Notes: generated by a model from the letters alone, not told the origin. DNA of 60,465 bases from Moraxella bovis (GCF_002014975.1 NZ_MUXV01000033.1:1-60465); one strand, 5' to 3'. Shown: positions 1-8,936, counted from the first letter of the stretch. Made by a program: numbers and translations.

Positions 1-40
1 TAGTATTAGGTTGTGTTTTTATATCAGTATAGGTCGTTTT

Positions 41-802
41 ATGATTATTAATCACATCGCACACCATATAGAGACACTCATTAGCCAGCTTAAAAAAGAC
101 CCCATGAACCTAAATGCCAGACTGGCACTCATTCAATGTTATTGCCTAGAAGCGGATTGGCAAAAAGCCTTGAGCACCACCGATAATTTTCTAAAAATTC
201 ATAACGACCCACACGTCAAATCCCTACTTAAACAAAATATTCTTTGCGAGATACAGCGAGACGTAGTGTTTAAAAACACCAAAGCACCACTTGCTTACCC
301 CGATACAGCTTTTCATGGCAATCAGAACCTGTTATTACAAGCCTTCTATGACAGTAACGATAATATGATTGATATTTTCGGCCAGCTCATTGATGAGTGC
401 GACTTTTGGGCAACCATCACCACATATGACGAACAGAACTATCAAGATTCATGGATTGACAGTGATTTTAGATTGTCTAGTGTCTTTGAGATATTTGTGG
501 ATGCTCATTACTACTGGCTACCCACCAACAACATCCAATCCATTCATTTTTGGCGACACGAAGTACTAACAGATATTTTGTGGCGACGTGCCAAAATAAC
601 CCTGCAAAACCAACAGGAAATCTCAGCCTTTATACCTGCTAGATATCCTATTTTAACCGAGGTATCAGAAGACATCAAACAAAACAAACGCACCCAATGG
701 GAACAAATGTCTAAATTATCATGGGCAAACGGTCAAAAGACATTGACATCAGGCGATGTGGATATCCCCCTGCTTGATATTGATGTCATCACAAGAGGGT
801 AA
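41..802 (+). CDS. tagJ: T6SS accessory protein TagJ/ImpE-like
   Basis: A 253-residue soluble protein at the head of a run of T6SS genes. The N-terminal third (about residues 1-75) is helical and TPR-like, as in the ImpE/TagJ family, which associates with the sheath protein TssB and the ClpV recycling machinery. The C-terminal half contains W/F-rich segments such as ATITTYDEQNY and ending in LLDIDVITRG. ATG 41 is chosen over the TTG at 11 because an AGG lies 7 bases upstream of it. The stop is 3 bases before tssE, so the two are probably co-transcribed. The family call rests on length, fold-like pattern and position. Confidence 0.75.
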   Translation: MIINHIAHHIETLISQLKKDPMNLNARLALIQCYCLEADWQKALSTTDNFLKIHNDPHVKSLLKQNILCEIQRDVVFKNTKAPLAYPDTAFHGNQNLLLQAFYDSNDNMIDIFGQLIDECDFWATITTYDEQNYQDSWIDSDFRLSSVFEIFVDAHYYWLPTNNIQSIHFWRHEVLTDILWRRAKITLQNQQEISAFIPARYPILTEVSEDIKQNKRTQWEQMSKLSWANGQKTLTSGDVDIPLLDIDVITRG

Positions 803-805
803 CTC

Positions 806-1261
806 ATGGCAAACAATACCGCAAGTATCTATGACAGGCTCATGCAGCACACCTCTGGTGCTAGCATCTCTCACAGTCAGTTAAGAGAGTTTGTGATTCG
901 GGATTTGCTCTCTTTATTAAATACCGCAAGTTACTACACAGACAACCACGCTTATTTTAGCCAAAACGAAACCTATCACTGTGTCATGAATTATGGCATA
1001 CACCCCTTATCAGGTAAAAGAGCCTCAGAGATTAACTGGCTTGATGTAGAGAGCAACATCACCGCATCCATCAGAGCCTTTGAAAGTCGGATACTGCCAG
1101 AGAGCTTGGAGGTAAAATGCCTAACAAAGCACGCCGATGACATCCTACACAATCAAGTAAGCATACAAATCACAGGGCTAATACGCTCAAGCCCACATCC
1201 CGAGCGATTTGTCTTAACCACCAAACTAGACTTAGAAACAGGCAGTTTTAACCCAACATAA
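806..1261 (+). CDS. tssE: T6SS baseplate subunit TssE (gp25-like)
   Basis: A 151-residue protein of the GPW/gp25 lysozyme-like fold, the wedge component of the T6SS baseplate that helps initiate sheath polymerisation. The segment NYGIHPLSGKRASE followed by the region around SIRAFESRILPESLEV fits the gp25 core. It lies between tagJ and tssF with only a few bases of spacing, and AGAGGGT before the ATG is a good ribosome binding site. The length is normal for TssE. Confidence 0.9.
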   Translation: MANNTASIYDRLMQHTSGASISHSQLREFVIRDLLSLLNTASYYTDNHAYFSQNETYHCVMNYGIHPLSGKRASEINWLDVESNITASIRAFESRILPESLEVKCLTKHADDILHNQVSIQITGLIRSSPHPERFVLTTKLDLETGSFNPT

Positions 1262-1277
1262 TATCTAGGAGCATGTC

Positions 1278-3107
1278 ATGAACCGCAACTTTTTGGAAAA
1301 ATACCATCAAGAACTAAAAAATTTTCGTGAAGCCAGTAAAGAATTTGCCAAAGAGCATCCTGCTGTGGCTGGACATCTTGGATTATTAGCACCAGAGATA
1401 GAAGACCCTTATGTTGAAAGATTGATTGAAGCAGTGAGCTTCTTAACTGCTCGCATCAATCTAAAAATCGATGAGCAATACCCCAAGTTTCTAGAACACA
1501 TCTTTCAAGTCATCCAACCAAGTTTTAATAAGGTCATACCCAGCTGTGCCATCGTCTCTTGTTACACCAATGAGAACACCCCCTTTATCATTCCTGCTCA
1601 GAGCTCCGTATTCACGCATGCCAAAAAAAAGAATACAGCTACCTGCAATTTTTCTACCTGTCATCCGCTACAAATCACTCCTTTTCACATACAAAAAGTC
1701 AATTACATCAAGACCTTTAAAAACAATTACCTCTCCCAAGAATGCCAAAAAGCCAAATTAGACATCATTTTTAGCTTTCCAAAAACACTATCCATTAAGG
1801 ATATTGACTTTTCTTGTATTCATTTTTACATCAAAAATACCGACCATTATACCGCCACAGAGCTATTATATCACCTATCAACCAAAGCCACTTCCCTTAG
1901 TGTCAGTCAAAAAGACCATAAAAACATCTACTCCCCCAAAATTAAGCTTACTGGCATGGATTTTAATCTTGACATATCCAATGATAGAAAAATCAGCCAT
2001 TTAAAAGATGTGGTGGAATATAGCATACTGCCTGAAAAGACCTTGTTCTTTACCATAAACGATTTACAGGCTATCATAACAGATTGCCTAAAACGACATA
2101 AAAAAACCTCCTCTGACGACATGGTGGAATTTACTTTATCGTTTGGTTTAAGTGACTTTTCTGATAATATTGAAAAATATCTCACTCATGATTGTCTAGA
2201 CCTAAACAGCATGATTATTAGCAATCATTTTATCAAAAAAACACGTTTTGTCATTGACCAAAATACCAACGAACAACACATCGTCATGGACAAAATCAGA
2301 GCCAAAGATTTTGAAATCATCTCCATCAAATCCATAGAAGGATTTAATTCAGTCAATACCAAAATAAAATCTTTTGAACCCATCTACAAAGTTGATGGTT
2401 ATCACACCTTGGAGAACACCCAAGATGTTGGCTTTTATACTGACACCTATCGCTCAAACCAACTAGCCTCTACGAACAACTCCTACAAGGGTAATGAATG
2501 CTATGTTACCATAACCAATCAATATCAGCACATCACTCAGCACGACCTAAATCAACTATCGGTTGAGGCTTGGTGTAGCAACCGAAGTCTGGTCAGAGAC
2601 ATCAGCTGGACGCTTGATGAAGATTTGCAGCTCGATGACCGATTCAAGATCACCAAAATCGTCAGGCAGTGTCGTTTCACCGAACCTCTGGACTCACCCT
2701 CTCACACTGTCGCCCAGTGGCGACTGATGAATCTAATCGCCTCTAATTTCATCATTGATGATTTGAATAATGTAGAATCACTAACCAACCATATCAAAGA
2801 CAGTCTGCTGACCATTCATGAAATGTCAAAAAATCAATCTTTTAAAGCACAGATTGATGCAATCATTAGCATTACAGCCTGCAAAACTCACGAAAGCCAC
2901 AAACGCAATCGCAAGCTCATCCCCTTAAATGGCTTACATTTTGAAATCATCATAGATGAGGCAGTCATGAGTCATGCCCATCCTTATATTTGGGGCTGTG
3001 TTTTGCTCAGTCATCTAAAAGGGTATTCACCCATCAATCATTTTACCAAACTAACATTACGCAATAAAAAAAGTGAAATTATTGCCACATTGAGTTCTTT
3101 GGAGTAG
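1278..3107 (+). CDS. tssF: T6SS baseplate subunit TssF (VasA/ImpG)
   Basis: A 609-residue protein, the usual size for TssF, the largest baseplate wedge protein that binds TssG and TssK. Its N-terminus (NFLEKYHQELKNFREASKEF, then AKEHPAVAGHLGL and DPYVERLIEAVSFLTARI) is the typical TssF opening: long helices followed by a hydrophobic core. The C-terminal part (VEAWCSNRSLVRDISW, then VAQWRLMNLIASN) also fits the family. AGGAG lies 8 bases upstream of the ATG. The stop is 2 bases before tssG, suggesting coupled translation. Confidence 0.95.
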   Translation: MNRNFLEKYHQELKNFREASKEFAKEHPAVAGHLGLLAPEIEDPYVERLIEAVSFLTARINLKIDEQYPKFLEHIFQVIQPSFNKVIPSCAIVSCYTNENTPFIIPAQSSVFTHAKKKNTATCNFSTCHPLQITPFHIQKVNYIKTFKNNYLSQECQKAKLDIIFSFPKTLSIKDIDFSCIHFYIKNTDHYTATELLYHLSTKATSLSVSQKDHKNIYSPKIKLTGMDFNLDISNDRKISHLKDVVEYSILPEKTLFFTINDLQAIITDCLKRHKKTSSDDMVEFTLSFGLSDFSDNIEKYLTHDCLDLNSMIISNHFIKKTRFVIDQNTNEQHIVMDKIRAKDFEIISIKSIEGFNSVNTKIKSFEPIYKVDGYHTLENTQDVGFYTDTYRSNQLASTNNSYKGNECYVTITNQYQHITQHDLNQLSVEAWCSNRSLVRDISWTLDEDLQLDDRFKITKIVRQCRFTEPLDSPSHTVAQWRLMNLIASNFIIDDLNNVESLTNHIKDSLLTIHEMSKNQSFKAQIDAIISITACKTHESHKRNRKLIPLNGLHFEIIIDEAVMSHAHPYIWGCVLLSHLKGYSPINHFTKLTLRNKKSEIIATLSSLE

Positions 3108-3109
3108 TC

Positions 3110-4084
3110 ATGTCATCTGATATCTCAGTTCAAGCAATCCCTTTAAACACCGATGACATGCAACTGTTTGCTCTACTTAGATATTTACATCTGCATGCCA
3201 ATCTCACCAAAAACATCGGAGACGAAGTGCAACTAACAGAGCACAATGTGCGATTTGGACAGCTTGCCAAACTATCATTTCAGGAGCGACAAGTACACCA
3301 AATCATCTCACAGGGTAAATTTCTCAAAGTCAAGATAAAAGGCTTTGGCATGCTAGGGACAAACGGTGCCCTACCCTTGCACCTATCCGAGGCGATTTAT
3401 GAGAAGAATTTACACGAAAAAGATCATACCTTTAATGATTTTTTAGACATCTTTCATCATCGTCTAATCAGCCTATTTTATAAAGCGTGGCTTAGCTCAG
3501 AACCTGCGGTCATGCTTGATAACAAGAGCAACCCTCTATTTAGTGAGCACATCGCTGGCTTTGTTGGCAACCAGCCTTTGGCTGATGAAGGCATGGAGGG
3601 ACTGTTAAAATACAGCCAGTTTTACTATTCTAGCTTATTACTCAATCAAAATATGCCCACACACAACCTCATCGAGATACTCAGTGGCTACTTTGACACA
3701 CCCATACAGATAGAAGAAAATGTTGGCGAATGGATTCCTGCCGAAGCACACACCACCACCCTTTCCTCTCAACTTTTAGAACCTTTAGGTTCAGGACTTT
3801 TGATTGGTACACATTATTTTGATGCCACTCAAAAATTTCGAGTCATCATCGGGCCTGTGAGCACTGCCAAATATTTGGACTTTTTAAAAGGAGGGCATCT
3901 ATTTGATAAACTCATCAGATGGGTCGTCCGATACACCAAACACAGCTATCAATTTGACATCAAAATCATTGTCGATAAAGACGACATCCGCCCCAGTCGC
4001 CTAGACACTTCGCACCCACTAGGGCGTAACAGTTGGCTGGGGCAACCCAAAGAAAACCCCCATGTCATCATAGATATTGATTAG
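3110..4084 (+). CDS. tssG: T6SS baseplate subunit TssG (VasB/ImpH)
   Basis: A 324-residue protein of normal TssG length; TssG pairs with TssF in the baseplate wedge. Family-like segments are FALLRYLHLHANL near the start, KIKGFGMLGTNGALPLHLSE in the middle and the C-terminal RLDTSHPLGRNSWLGQ. It follows tssF by 2 bases and is followed after 8 bases by a gene that is not a standard T6SS component. No other core genes (tssB, C, K, L, M, H, hcp, full vgrG) are in the window; they presumably lie to the left. Confidence 0.93.
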   Translation: MSSDISVQAIPLNTDDMQLFALLRYLHLHANLTKNIGDEVQLTEHNVRFGQLAKLSFQERQVHQIISQGKFLKVKIKGFGMLGTNGALPLHLSEAIYEKNLHEKDHTFNDFLDIFHHRLISLFYKAWLSSEPAVMLDNKSNPLFSEHIAGFVGNQPLADEGMEGLLKYSQFYYSSLLLNQNMPTHNLIEILSGYFDTPIQIEENVGEWIPAEAHTTTLSSQLLEPLGSGLLIGTHYFDATQKFRVIIGPVSTAKYLDFLKGGHLFDKLIRWVVRYTKHSYQFDIKIIVDKDDIRPSRLDTSHPLGRNSWLGQPKENPHVIIDID

Positions 4085-4092
4085 GGCGTACT

Positions 4093-4734
4093 ATGACTTT
4101 TATCATCGCCATACAAGCCAAAGACAGCATCGTGGTCGTCAGTGACACATCAAGTTTCTACATCACTGATGACGGTCGTATAAAGCCACATCCTCACAAG
4201 CGACTGCCTAAACTAACACTGGACAGCCATCAAAATGTCCGTACCGCCAATGGCATTAGCCAACTGTCAGACATGGTCTTTGATACCATAGCAAGCAACC
4301 AGGAGCTTCATGAGTTAAGACGACAGCTTGCCAAGGTTAGTGATGTTTATTTGGCACATTTTAAAAACCCTCCAGCATTGGTGGAGCAAATTCAGCTAAC
4401 CACAATATACTGCTCATTACTGCTAGACACAGGACCTAGACTATATAGCATACACACCGATAGCATAGAGAGATTCGAGGATAACAGCATAAGCATACTC
4501 AGTGCCAAACACGCAGACCCAACAAACATACTCCTAGAATTACAACAGCTCCAAAAAAGCATAAAGCCTGTCAAGGAGTTTGTTGATGAGTTGTCTTGCA
4601 TATCGCATTACCTAAGACTCATTAAACCTATTTTCAAAAAAACCCACGCTCTTGGTGACAGCAGTATGGATTTTCATGTATACTTTGGTGCATCTACTGG
4701 CTATTATTTTGAACACATTCCAAACACCTACTAA
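4093..4734 (+). CDS. Proteasome-like (Ntn-hydrolase fold) protein in T6SS operon
   Basis: A 213-residue protein with no confident family. The N-terminus MTFIIAIQAKDSIVVVSDTS resembles the first strands of 20S proteasome/HslV-type Ntn hydrolases (T-x-I-V-x-I-x-x-x-D-G-I-V-x-A-x-D), and a Thr is at position 2, where removal of Met would expose a catalytic nucleophile. A KRLPKL segment near residue 38 and the following GISQLSDMVFD also fit the usual layout. It begins 8 bases after tssG on the same strand, so it is almost certainly part of the T6SS transcript. It could be an inactive homologue with a structural or chaperone role. The fold assignment is inference. Confidence 0.5.
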   Translation: MTFIIAIQAKDSIVVVSDTSSFYITDDGRIKPHPHKRLPKLTLDSHQNVRTANGISQLSDMVFDTIASNQELHELRRQLAKVSDVYLAHFKNPPALVEQIQLTTIYCSLLLDTGPRLYSIHTDSIERFEDNSISILSAKHADPTNILLELQQLQKSIKPVKEFVDELSCISHYLRLIKPIFKKTHALGDSSMDFHVYFGASTGYYFEHIPNTY

Positions 4735-4758
4735 GTTAAATCCCAAAGGAGACCATCT

Positions 4759-5397
4759 ATGGTAGCAGGCTCTAAACTACTCATCAACGAACACGGCATC
4801 TTCATCACCACCCCAAAAACCTTCCAAGTCAAGAGCAATGAGAAGGTGATGATGAGTGGAGAAAAAGTGTCATTTAGACTACCAAACATCTTATTAAAAC
4901 CCAATTTATCAGAACTGGAAAAAGTAAAATTGACACCAAACCAACTAACAGCCAGTTTAGGTATTTTGGGTTGTATTGAAAAACAGGGTGGATTTTCTGA
5001 ATGCGGGGAATTATTTATTGACAACATTAAAATCCAAGAATTTTGGCTGTCACTTGATAATAAAATTTATTACATACCACCAACGAATATTGCAAGCTCA
5101 AAGACAATAACTATAGATGGTATTGATTATCAGATTGAAAATGAGTTAACGATTGTTGGAAGTATGGCTGATACTTCGCATTCGTTATCCCAGCAATTTG
5201 AGAATCTAAATCAATTAAAGAAAGACTATGTCACAAGATTTGGTCAGGATAATGCCAATGTGATACTTATGAATGGGTTAAATAGATATTTGATTGTTTT
5301 GGAGCATATTCATACCTTAAAGTGGAAACAGTCAGAATTTGCAGAATTTTATCAAAAGATTTCTGAGTCTCAATTAAATTTTAAGGATTCTGTCTGA
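4759..5397 (+). CDS. Free-standing VgrG C-terminal (DUF2345-like) tail with unknown extension
   Basis: A 212-residue protein. The first 45 residues (MVAGSKLLINEHGIFITTPK, then TFQVKSNEKVMMSGEKVSF) match the last turns of the DUF2345 beta-helix at the C-terminus of VgrG spike proteins. The rest (about 50-212) is unfamiliar and ends in a helical region. It has its own strong ribosome binding site (AAAGGAG), so it is translated independently and not as part of a full VgrG. Its stop overlaps the start of the next gene (TGATG). It could be a relic of vgrG recombination, or an adaptor that docks the effector on the spike. The VgrG-tail resemblance is seen directly; the function is inferred. Confidence 0.65.
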   Translation: MVAGSKLLINEHGIFITTPKTFQVKSNEKVMMSGEKVSFRLPNILLKPNLSELEKVKLTPNQLTASLGILGCIEKQGGFSECGELFIDNIKIQEFWLSLDNKIYYIPPTNIASSKTITIDGIDYQIENELTIVGSMADTSHSLSQQFENLNQLKKDYVTRFGQDNANVILMNGLNRYLIVLEHIHTLKWKQSEFAEFYQKISESQLNFKDSV

Positions 5398-6188
5398 TGA
5401 GCAAAATTGACTATGTATTTTTTAAAGAGACGGGTGTACATAAAGTGATTTTAAAAGGAAAAAAGGTTAGAATGACACCCATTGTGCAATATGGCATATA
5501 TTTACCTGACCCTTTTAGTAGCACGGTTCACCGAGCATCTTCAGAAAAGATGGGAGATTTTGATGTGTGCATTAATGGGCAATGGTACAAGATAAATCTT
5601 GGTATGGACTTTATTGGTCCAGATTTGAACGAAGGTTTATCTATCTTGGCTGACGATAGTATTTATGGTTTGCCCTCACCTGGTCTTTGGAGCATCTCCC
5701 AAACCCTTGATTATCAATGGATAGTAAAAGAAGGAGACCCAACAACACAGTATCATACGGGGGTAGGAGGATTATGTCCTTTGATTGTCAACAAGCTACT
5801 TTATGGAGAGAAAAATGTGTATACCAAAAGTGATTTAAAAGATGTTGTATCATATGGAGAACCCAAACCAGAACATAAAAGATATCTGTTACAAAGAAGT
5901 TCCAAGAAGTTTCGGCAATTAAATACTTTGTCCAAAAATTCAGGCAAAGTTGGTTTTGGCATTAAGTCCAACGGTCATGTGGTGATATTTTTAGAGGAAG
6001 ATAAAACCGCAAAAATGAGTTATTATGCATTTAGAGACTTATTTGAAGGTGAGGGCTGTATTCATGCCTTTGCTTGTGATGGTAGTGATTCTGTGTTTTT
6101 ATATTTAAATAAAAAATGGAAAGTTAGAGCGGCTCTTCATAAAGACAATACCCAAACATCTGGTATAGGATTTAGAATTGATGATTAA
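5397..6188 (+). CDS. Probable T6SS effector, phosphodiester glycosidase-like
   Basis: A 263-residue protein with no signal peptide. Its centre and C-terminal half follow the phosphodiester glycosidase (NAGPA/DUF2233) pattern: GVGGLCPLIVN (about 122-132), then KVGFGIKSNGHVVIFLEED, then a helix (MSYYAFRDLF) and finally HAFACDGSDSVFLY, which replaces the family's usual N-L-D-G-G-G-S-S loop. It directly follows the VgrG-tail gene with TGATG coupling and is followed by three tandem membrane proteins, the usual effector-immunity arrangement. The likely target is a sugar phosphodiester in the periplasm. The enzyme call is pattern-based; the effector role comes from context. Confidence 0.55.
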   Translation: MSKIDYVFFKETGVHKVILKGKKVRMTPIVQYGIYLPDPFSSTVHRASSEKMGDFDVCINGQWYKINLGMDFIGPDLNEGLSILADDSIYGLPSPGLWSISQTLDYQWIVKEGDPTTQYHTGVGGLCPLIVNKLLYGEKNVYTKSDLKDVVSYGEPKPEHKRYLLQRSSKKFRQLNTLSKNSGKVGFGIKSNGHVVIFLEEDKTAKMSYYAFRDLFEGEGCIHAFACDGSDSVFLYLNKKWKVRAALHKDNTQTSGIGFRIDD

Positions 6189-6609
6189 TATTAAAATTTT
6201 ATCACACGCCATTCTTATGTCCATTTGGATTATTACCAGTTTTTATTGGGTTAGTGTACTTCATACTCGTTCTGTATATGAATTTATTTGGGTTTGGTGC
6301 TCTAAATCAATATCTAATTTTTTTGAATTTTATTATCTTGGATTTTTGTTAAATCTGATGGTTTTAACTCCTTTTATTTATTTACTATTGATTTTAAATA
6401 AAAAAGCAAAGTTATTGTTATTAAAAAGATTTAAAATCATATTTTTTATATCTTTGTTTTTGGTATTTTTAAATACTTTTGATTTTTTGCTGTTTGATAC
6501 TAGACTTTATCCATTCAATACCCATCCTAATGAAACTGTCTATTGTGAGTATTTTGCTTTTTACTCCGATAACTATTTACAATCTGGGGGTTGTGATGTT
6601 CCCAATTAG
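6181..6609 (+). CDS. Tandem membrane protein copy 1, probable immunity protein
   Basis: A 142-residue protein with about three membrane helices (roughly residues 6-25, 49-72 and 80-102) and a polar C-terminal tail with two conserved cysteines (CEYF and GGCDVPN). The ATG overlaps the last codons of the effector gene by 8 bases, implying translational coupling. Two paralogues follow directly. A small inner-membrane protein with an external tail beside a periplasm-acting effector fits an immunity protein. No named family is recognised. A TTG start three bases earlier is also possible. Confidence 0.7.
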   Translation: MINIKILSHAILMSIWIITSFYWVSVLHTRSVYEFIWVWCSKSISNFFEFYYLGFLLNLMVLTPFIYLLLILNKKAKLLLLKRFKIIFFISLFLVFLNTFDFLLFDTRLYPFNTHPNETVYCEYFAFYSDNYLQSGGCDVPN

Positions 6610-6630
6610 AAATACAAGGATTTAGAATTG

Positions 6631-7059
6631 ATGATTAATATTAAAATTTTATTACACGCCATTCTTATATCCATTTGGATTATTACCAATTTTTATTGGG
6701 TGAGTGTACTTGATGGTTCGTCTATTTATACTTTTATTTGGAGTTGGTGCTCCAAGTCCATAGTGAATGTTTTTGATTTTTATTATCTTGGATTTTTGTT
6801 AAACCTTATGGTTTTAACTCCTTTTATTTATTTATTGTTGATTTTAAATAAAAAAGTAAAATTATTTTTATTAAAAAAACAAAAGTTAATGTTATTTTTG
6901 TTTTTATTTTGTGTCATGTTATCAAATCTTGATTTTATTATTTTTAATGTTAGGTTTTATCCATTTAATATCCATCTTGATGAAACTGTCTATTGTGAAT
7001 ATTTTAATTACTTCTTTGACGATTATATGAAGTCTGGTGGTTGTGATGTTCCTGATTAA
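6631..7059 (+). CDS. Tandem membrane protein copy 2, probable immunity protein
   Basis: The second of three tandem paralogues (142 residues). It has the same three-helix layout and the same ending, GGCDVPD. The first 40 or so bases, plus the upstream stretch AAGGATTTAGAATTG, repeat the end of the effector gene, so the duplicated unit included the effector's last codons, which supply the ribosome binding region. The middle of the protein (around VSVLDGSSIYTFIWSWCSKS and the third helix) has diverged from copy 1, as expected of immunity proteins selected against variant effectors. Confidence 0.7.
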   Translation: MINIKILLHAILISIWIITNFYWVSVLDGSSIYTFIWSWCSKSIVNVFDFYYLGFLLNLMVLTPFIYLLLILNKKVKLFLLKKQKLMLFLFLFCVMLSNLDFIIFNVRFYPFNIHLDETVYCEYFNYFFDDYMKSGGCDVPD

Positions 7060-7082
7060 AAAAGTATAAGGATTTAGAATTG

Positions 7083-7511
7083 ATGATTAATATTAAAATT
7101 TTATCACACGCCATTCTTATAGCTGCTTGGATTATTACCAATTTTTATTGGGTTAGTGTCATTTTTGGAGAATCTATATACACTTTTATTTGGAGTTGGT
7201 GCTCCAAGTCCATAGTGAATTTTTTTGAATTTTATTATCTTGGATTTTTGTTAAATCTGATGGTTTTAACTCCTGTCGTTTATTTATTGTTGATTTTAAA
7301 TAAAAAAGTAAAGTTGTTGTTATTAAAAAGATTTAAAATAATACTTTTTTCTCTTTGTTTTCTTGTGGTTTTATACAATGGAGACTTTATTATTTTTGAT
7401 GTTAGATTTTATCCATTTAACCCCCATATTAATGAAACTGTCTATTGTGAGTATTTTAATTATTTTTCTGATAACTATTTACAATCTGGGGGTTGTGATG
7501 TTCCTGATTAA
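7083..7511 (+). CDS. Tandem membrane protein copy 3, probable immunity protein
   Basis: The third tandem paralogue (142 residues), again preceded by AAGGATTTAGAATTG and ending GGCDVPD. Its N-terminus carries AWIITNFYWVSVIFGES, while its second and third helices resemble copy 1 in places and copy 2 in others, suggesting recombination between copies. It is the last gene of the continuous T6SS-linked run. A weak hairpin (TAACAT/ATGTTA at about 7524) follows. Confidence 0.7.
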   Translation: MINIKILSHAILIAAWIITNFYWVSVIFGESIYTFIWSWCSKSIVNFFEFYYLGFLLNLMVLTPVVYLLLILNKKVKLLLLKRFKIILFSLCFLVVLYNGDFIIFDVRFYPFNPHINETVYCEYFNYFSDNYLQSGGCDVPD

Positions 7512-7581
7512 TACCTAAAGTTATTTAACATACAAGTGATGTTAAACTTTTGACACCATGAATAAAAAACCGTATTTATGA

Positions 7582-8343
7582 ATGCAAATACAAAACCACC
7601 ACCAATGTACAAAATCCCAATCACAACAAACAGCAATCTGTCCTCACAATCAAGATGGAGCGATAGAAATGGCGAAATACATTGTCGGTGAGATTAAGAG
7701 AAACGTAAAATCCTTGGTTGCTCAAAAAATTCGTTATCATAATACCGGAGAGATAGGAGCAGAATTACAAAGAGAGTTTGATAAGTCAAATGAGAGAATT
7801 GGCAAAATTAAAGACCCATTTGAATTCGAACAACCCATTCGTAACCCAGAAACCCAAAGAAACCCCATAATATCGCTTAAATTATGGTATGACATGGTTG
7901 ATACGAATAAGCCTTGGGATCATAAGTGGCAACTCGTACAGGATGATAGGCTTAACAAAAATAGCAAAATTACTGTACATAGACCAACTCAAAAAGGTAC
8001 ACCCTCTGAAAGTCATTACCATAAATATAAGAATTACGATTATTTCTATGATGTATGATCAAATATCCATTATGGCTATGTTGGGCTTAGTGTTGGGTTT
8101 TCCGAGCAGGCCTTACTGTCAGGATCTTGGGTGCAACAAGCTGGGAGTGATATTATATCTGCATTCAAAGAAAGAATATTGCCAAGAGCAGATACCCTAG
8201 ATGACAATACTGCAATGAAAATTGGCTTTGAGCTTTATAAAAAACGTGGTAAATTTGCTGGCAAATTAACCCCTGAAAACATATTGTATATTTTAGACAA
8301 CACACCACAAAACCAACCACCAAACTCAAAACAAATCCATTAG
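7582..8343 (+). pseudogene. Orphan polymorphic toxin type 44-like domain with in-frame stop
   Basis: One reading frame of 253 codons interrupted by a single TGA at 8056-8058. Before the stop: LKLWYDMVDTNKPWDHKWQL and YHKYKNYDYFYDV; after it, in the same frame, SNIHYGYVGLSVGFSEQALL and SGSWVQQAGSD. Joined with a Trp at the stop, this gives D-V-W-S-N-I-H-Y-G-Y-V-G. That resembles the polymorphic toxin type 44 (Ntox44) core: a W-D-x-K motif, then a G/S-N-x-H-Y-G motif. There is no trafficking or secretion domain and no convincing ribosome binding site at ATG 7582, and a stop lies immediately upstream. It looks like a displaced toxin tip. A TGG-to-TGA change is the simplest explanation. Confidence 0.6.
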
Positions 8344-8378
8344 TGCAACAATCCAAGCAATCCAAATAGGATTAAAAA

Positions 8379-8916
8379 ATGAAAAAATTAAATTTAGTCA
8401 AATTGATAAAGAAATATAAAAAAACTTCTTTTTTTTATTTTTTGCATCATAACAATGTATTTATACGTACAATTATCTATATTTTTTTACGATACAGTTG
8501 AAATACACAATAAAACAGGCAAACAAATTTCTTTCTCAAATTTTCAATACAAACATAAAAATGAATATAGTTTTGATTTTGAAGATGAGGATGAATATAA
8601 AAGTTTTAAATATTATTATGACATACAAAGGAGTGGAAAATCAAAATCTTTCTTAAATCCAAAGTATCACCATGAACAAAATCAGGTTTACGTTTCTATT
8701 GAAACAAGATATGGCGGAAAAGATTTAACTAACAATAATATTTATGAACGTTTTCATGTAAATTTTTCTACAAAACCAATAGAAAATCATCAAAAACCCT
8801 CCTGCTCTTTTAAAATAGAAGTTTATTCTGACAGAACTGTGGTAACACCAACCTATAAGCGGTTTTGTAAAAAGCCGATGTATAACTATGAGAATTTTAA
8901 TCTTTATGATATTTAG
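8379..8916 (+). pseudogene. Candidate immunity gene for the orphan toxin, frameshifted at a T7 run
   Basis: Two overlapping frames. From ATG 8379, preceded by AGGATTAAAAA, 40 codons encode a basic start and a hydrophobic stretch (FFYFLHHNNVFIRTIIYIF), then stop. From 8455 a second frame gives 153 residues (YDTVEIHNKTGKQISF onward), but that start has no ribosome binding site. The two frames cross at a run of seven T at 8482-8488; one base fewer would fuse them into a protein of about 178 residues with one N-terminal membrane anchor. Position just downstream of a toxin domain suggests immunity. No family is recognised. Alternatively the 8455 frame is used as it stands. Confidence 0.45.
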
Positions 8917-8936
8917 GTGTGATATTTAGTATAATA

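Noticed and set aside
7519..7545. Strong terminator after the triplicated immunity genes
   Set aside because: The stem is only about six base pairs of AT-rich sequence with a poor T tail.
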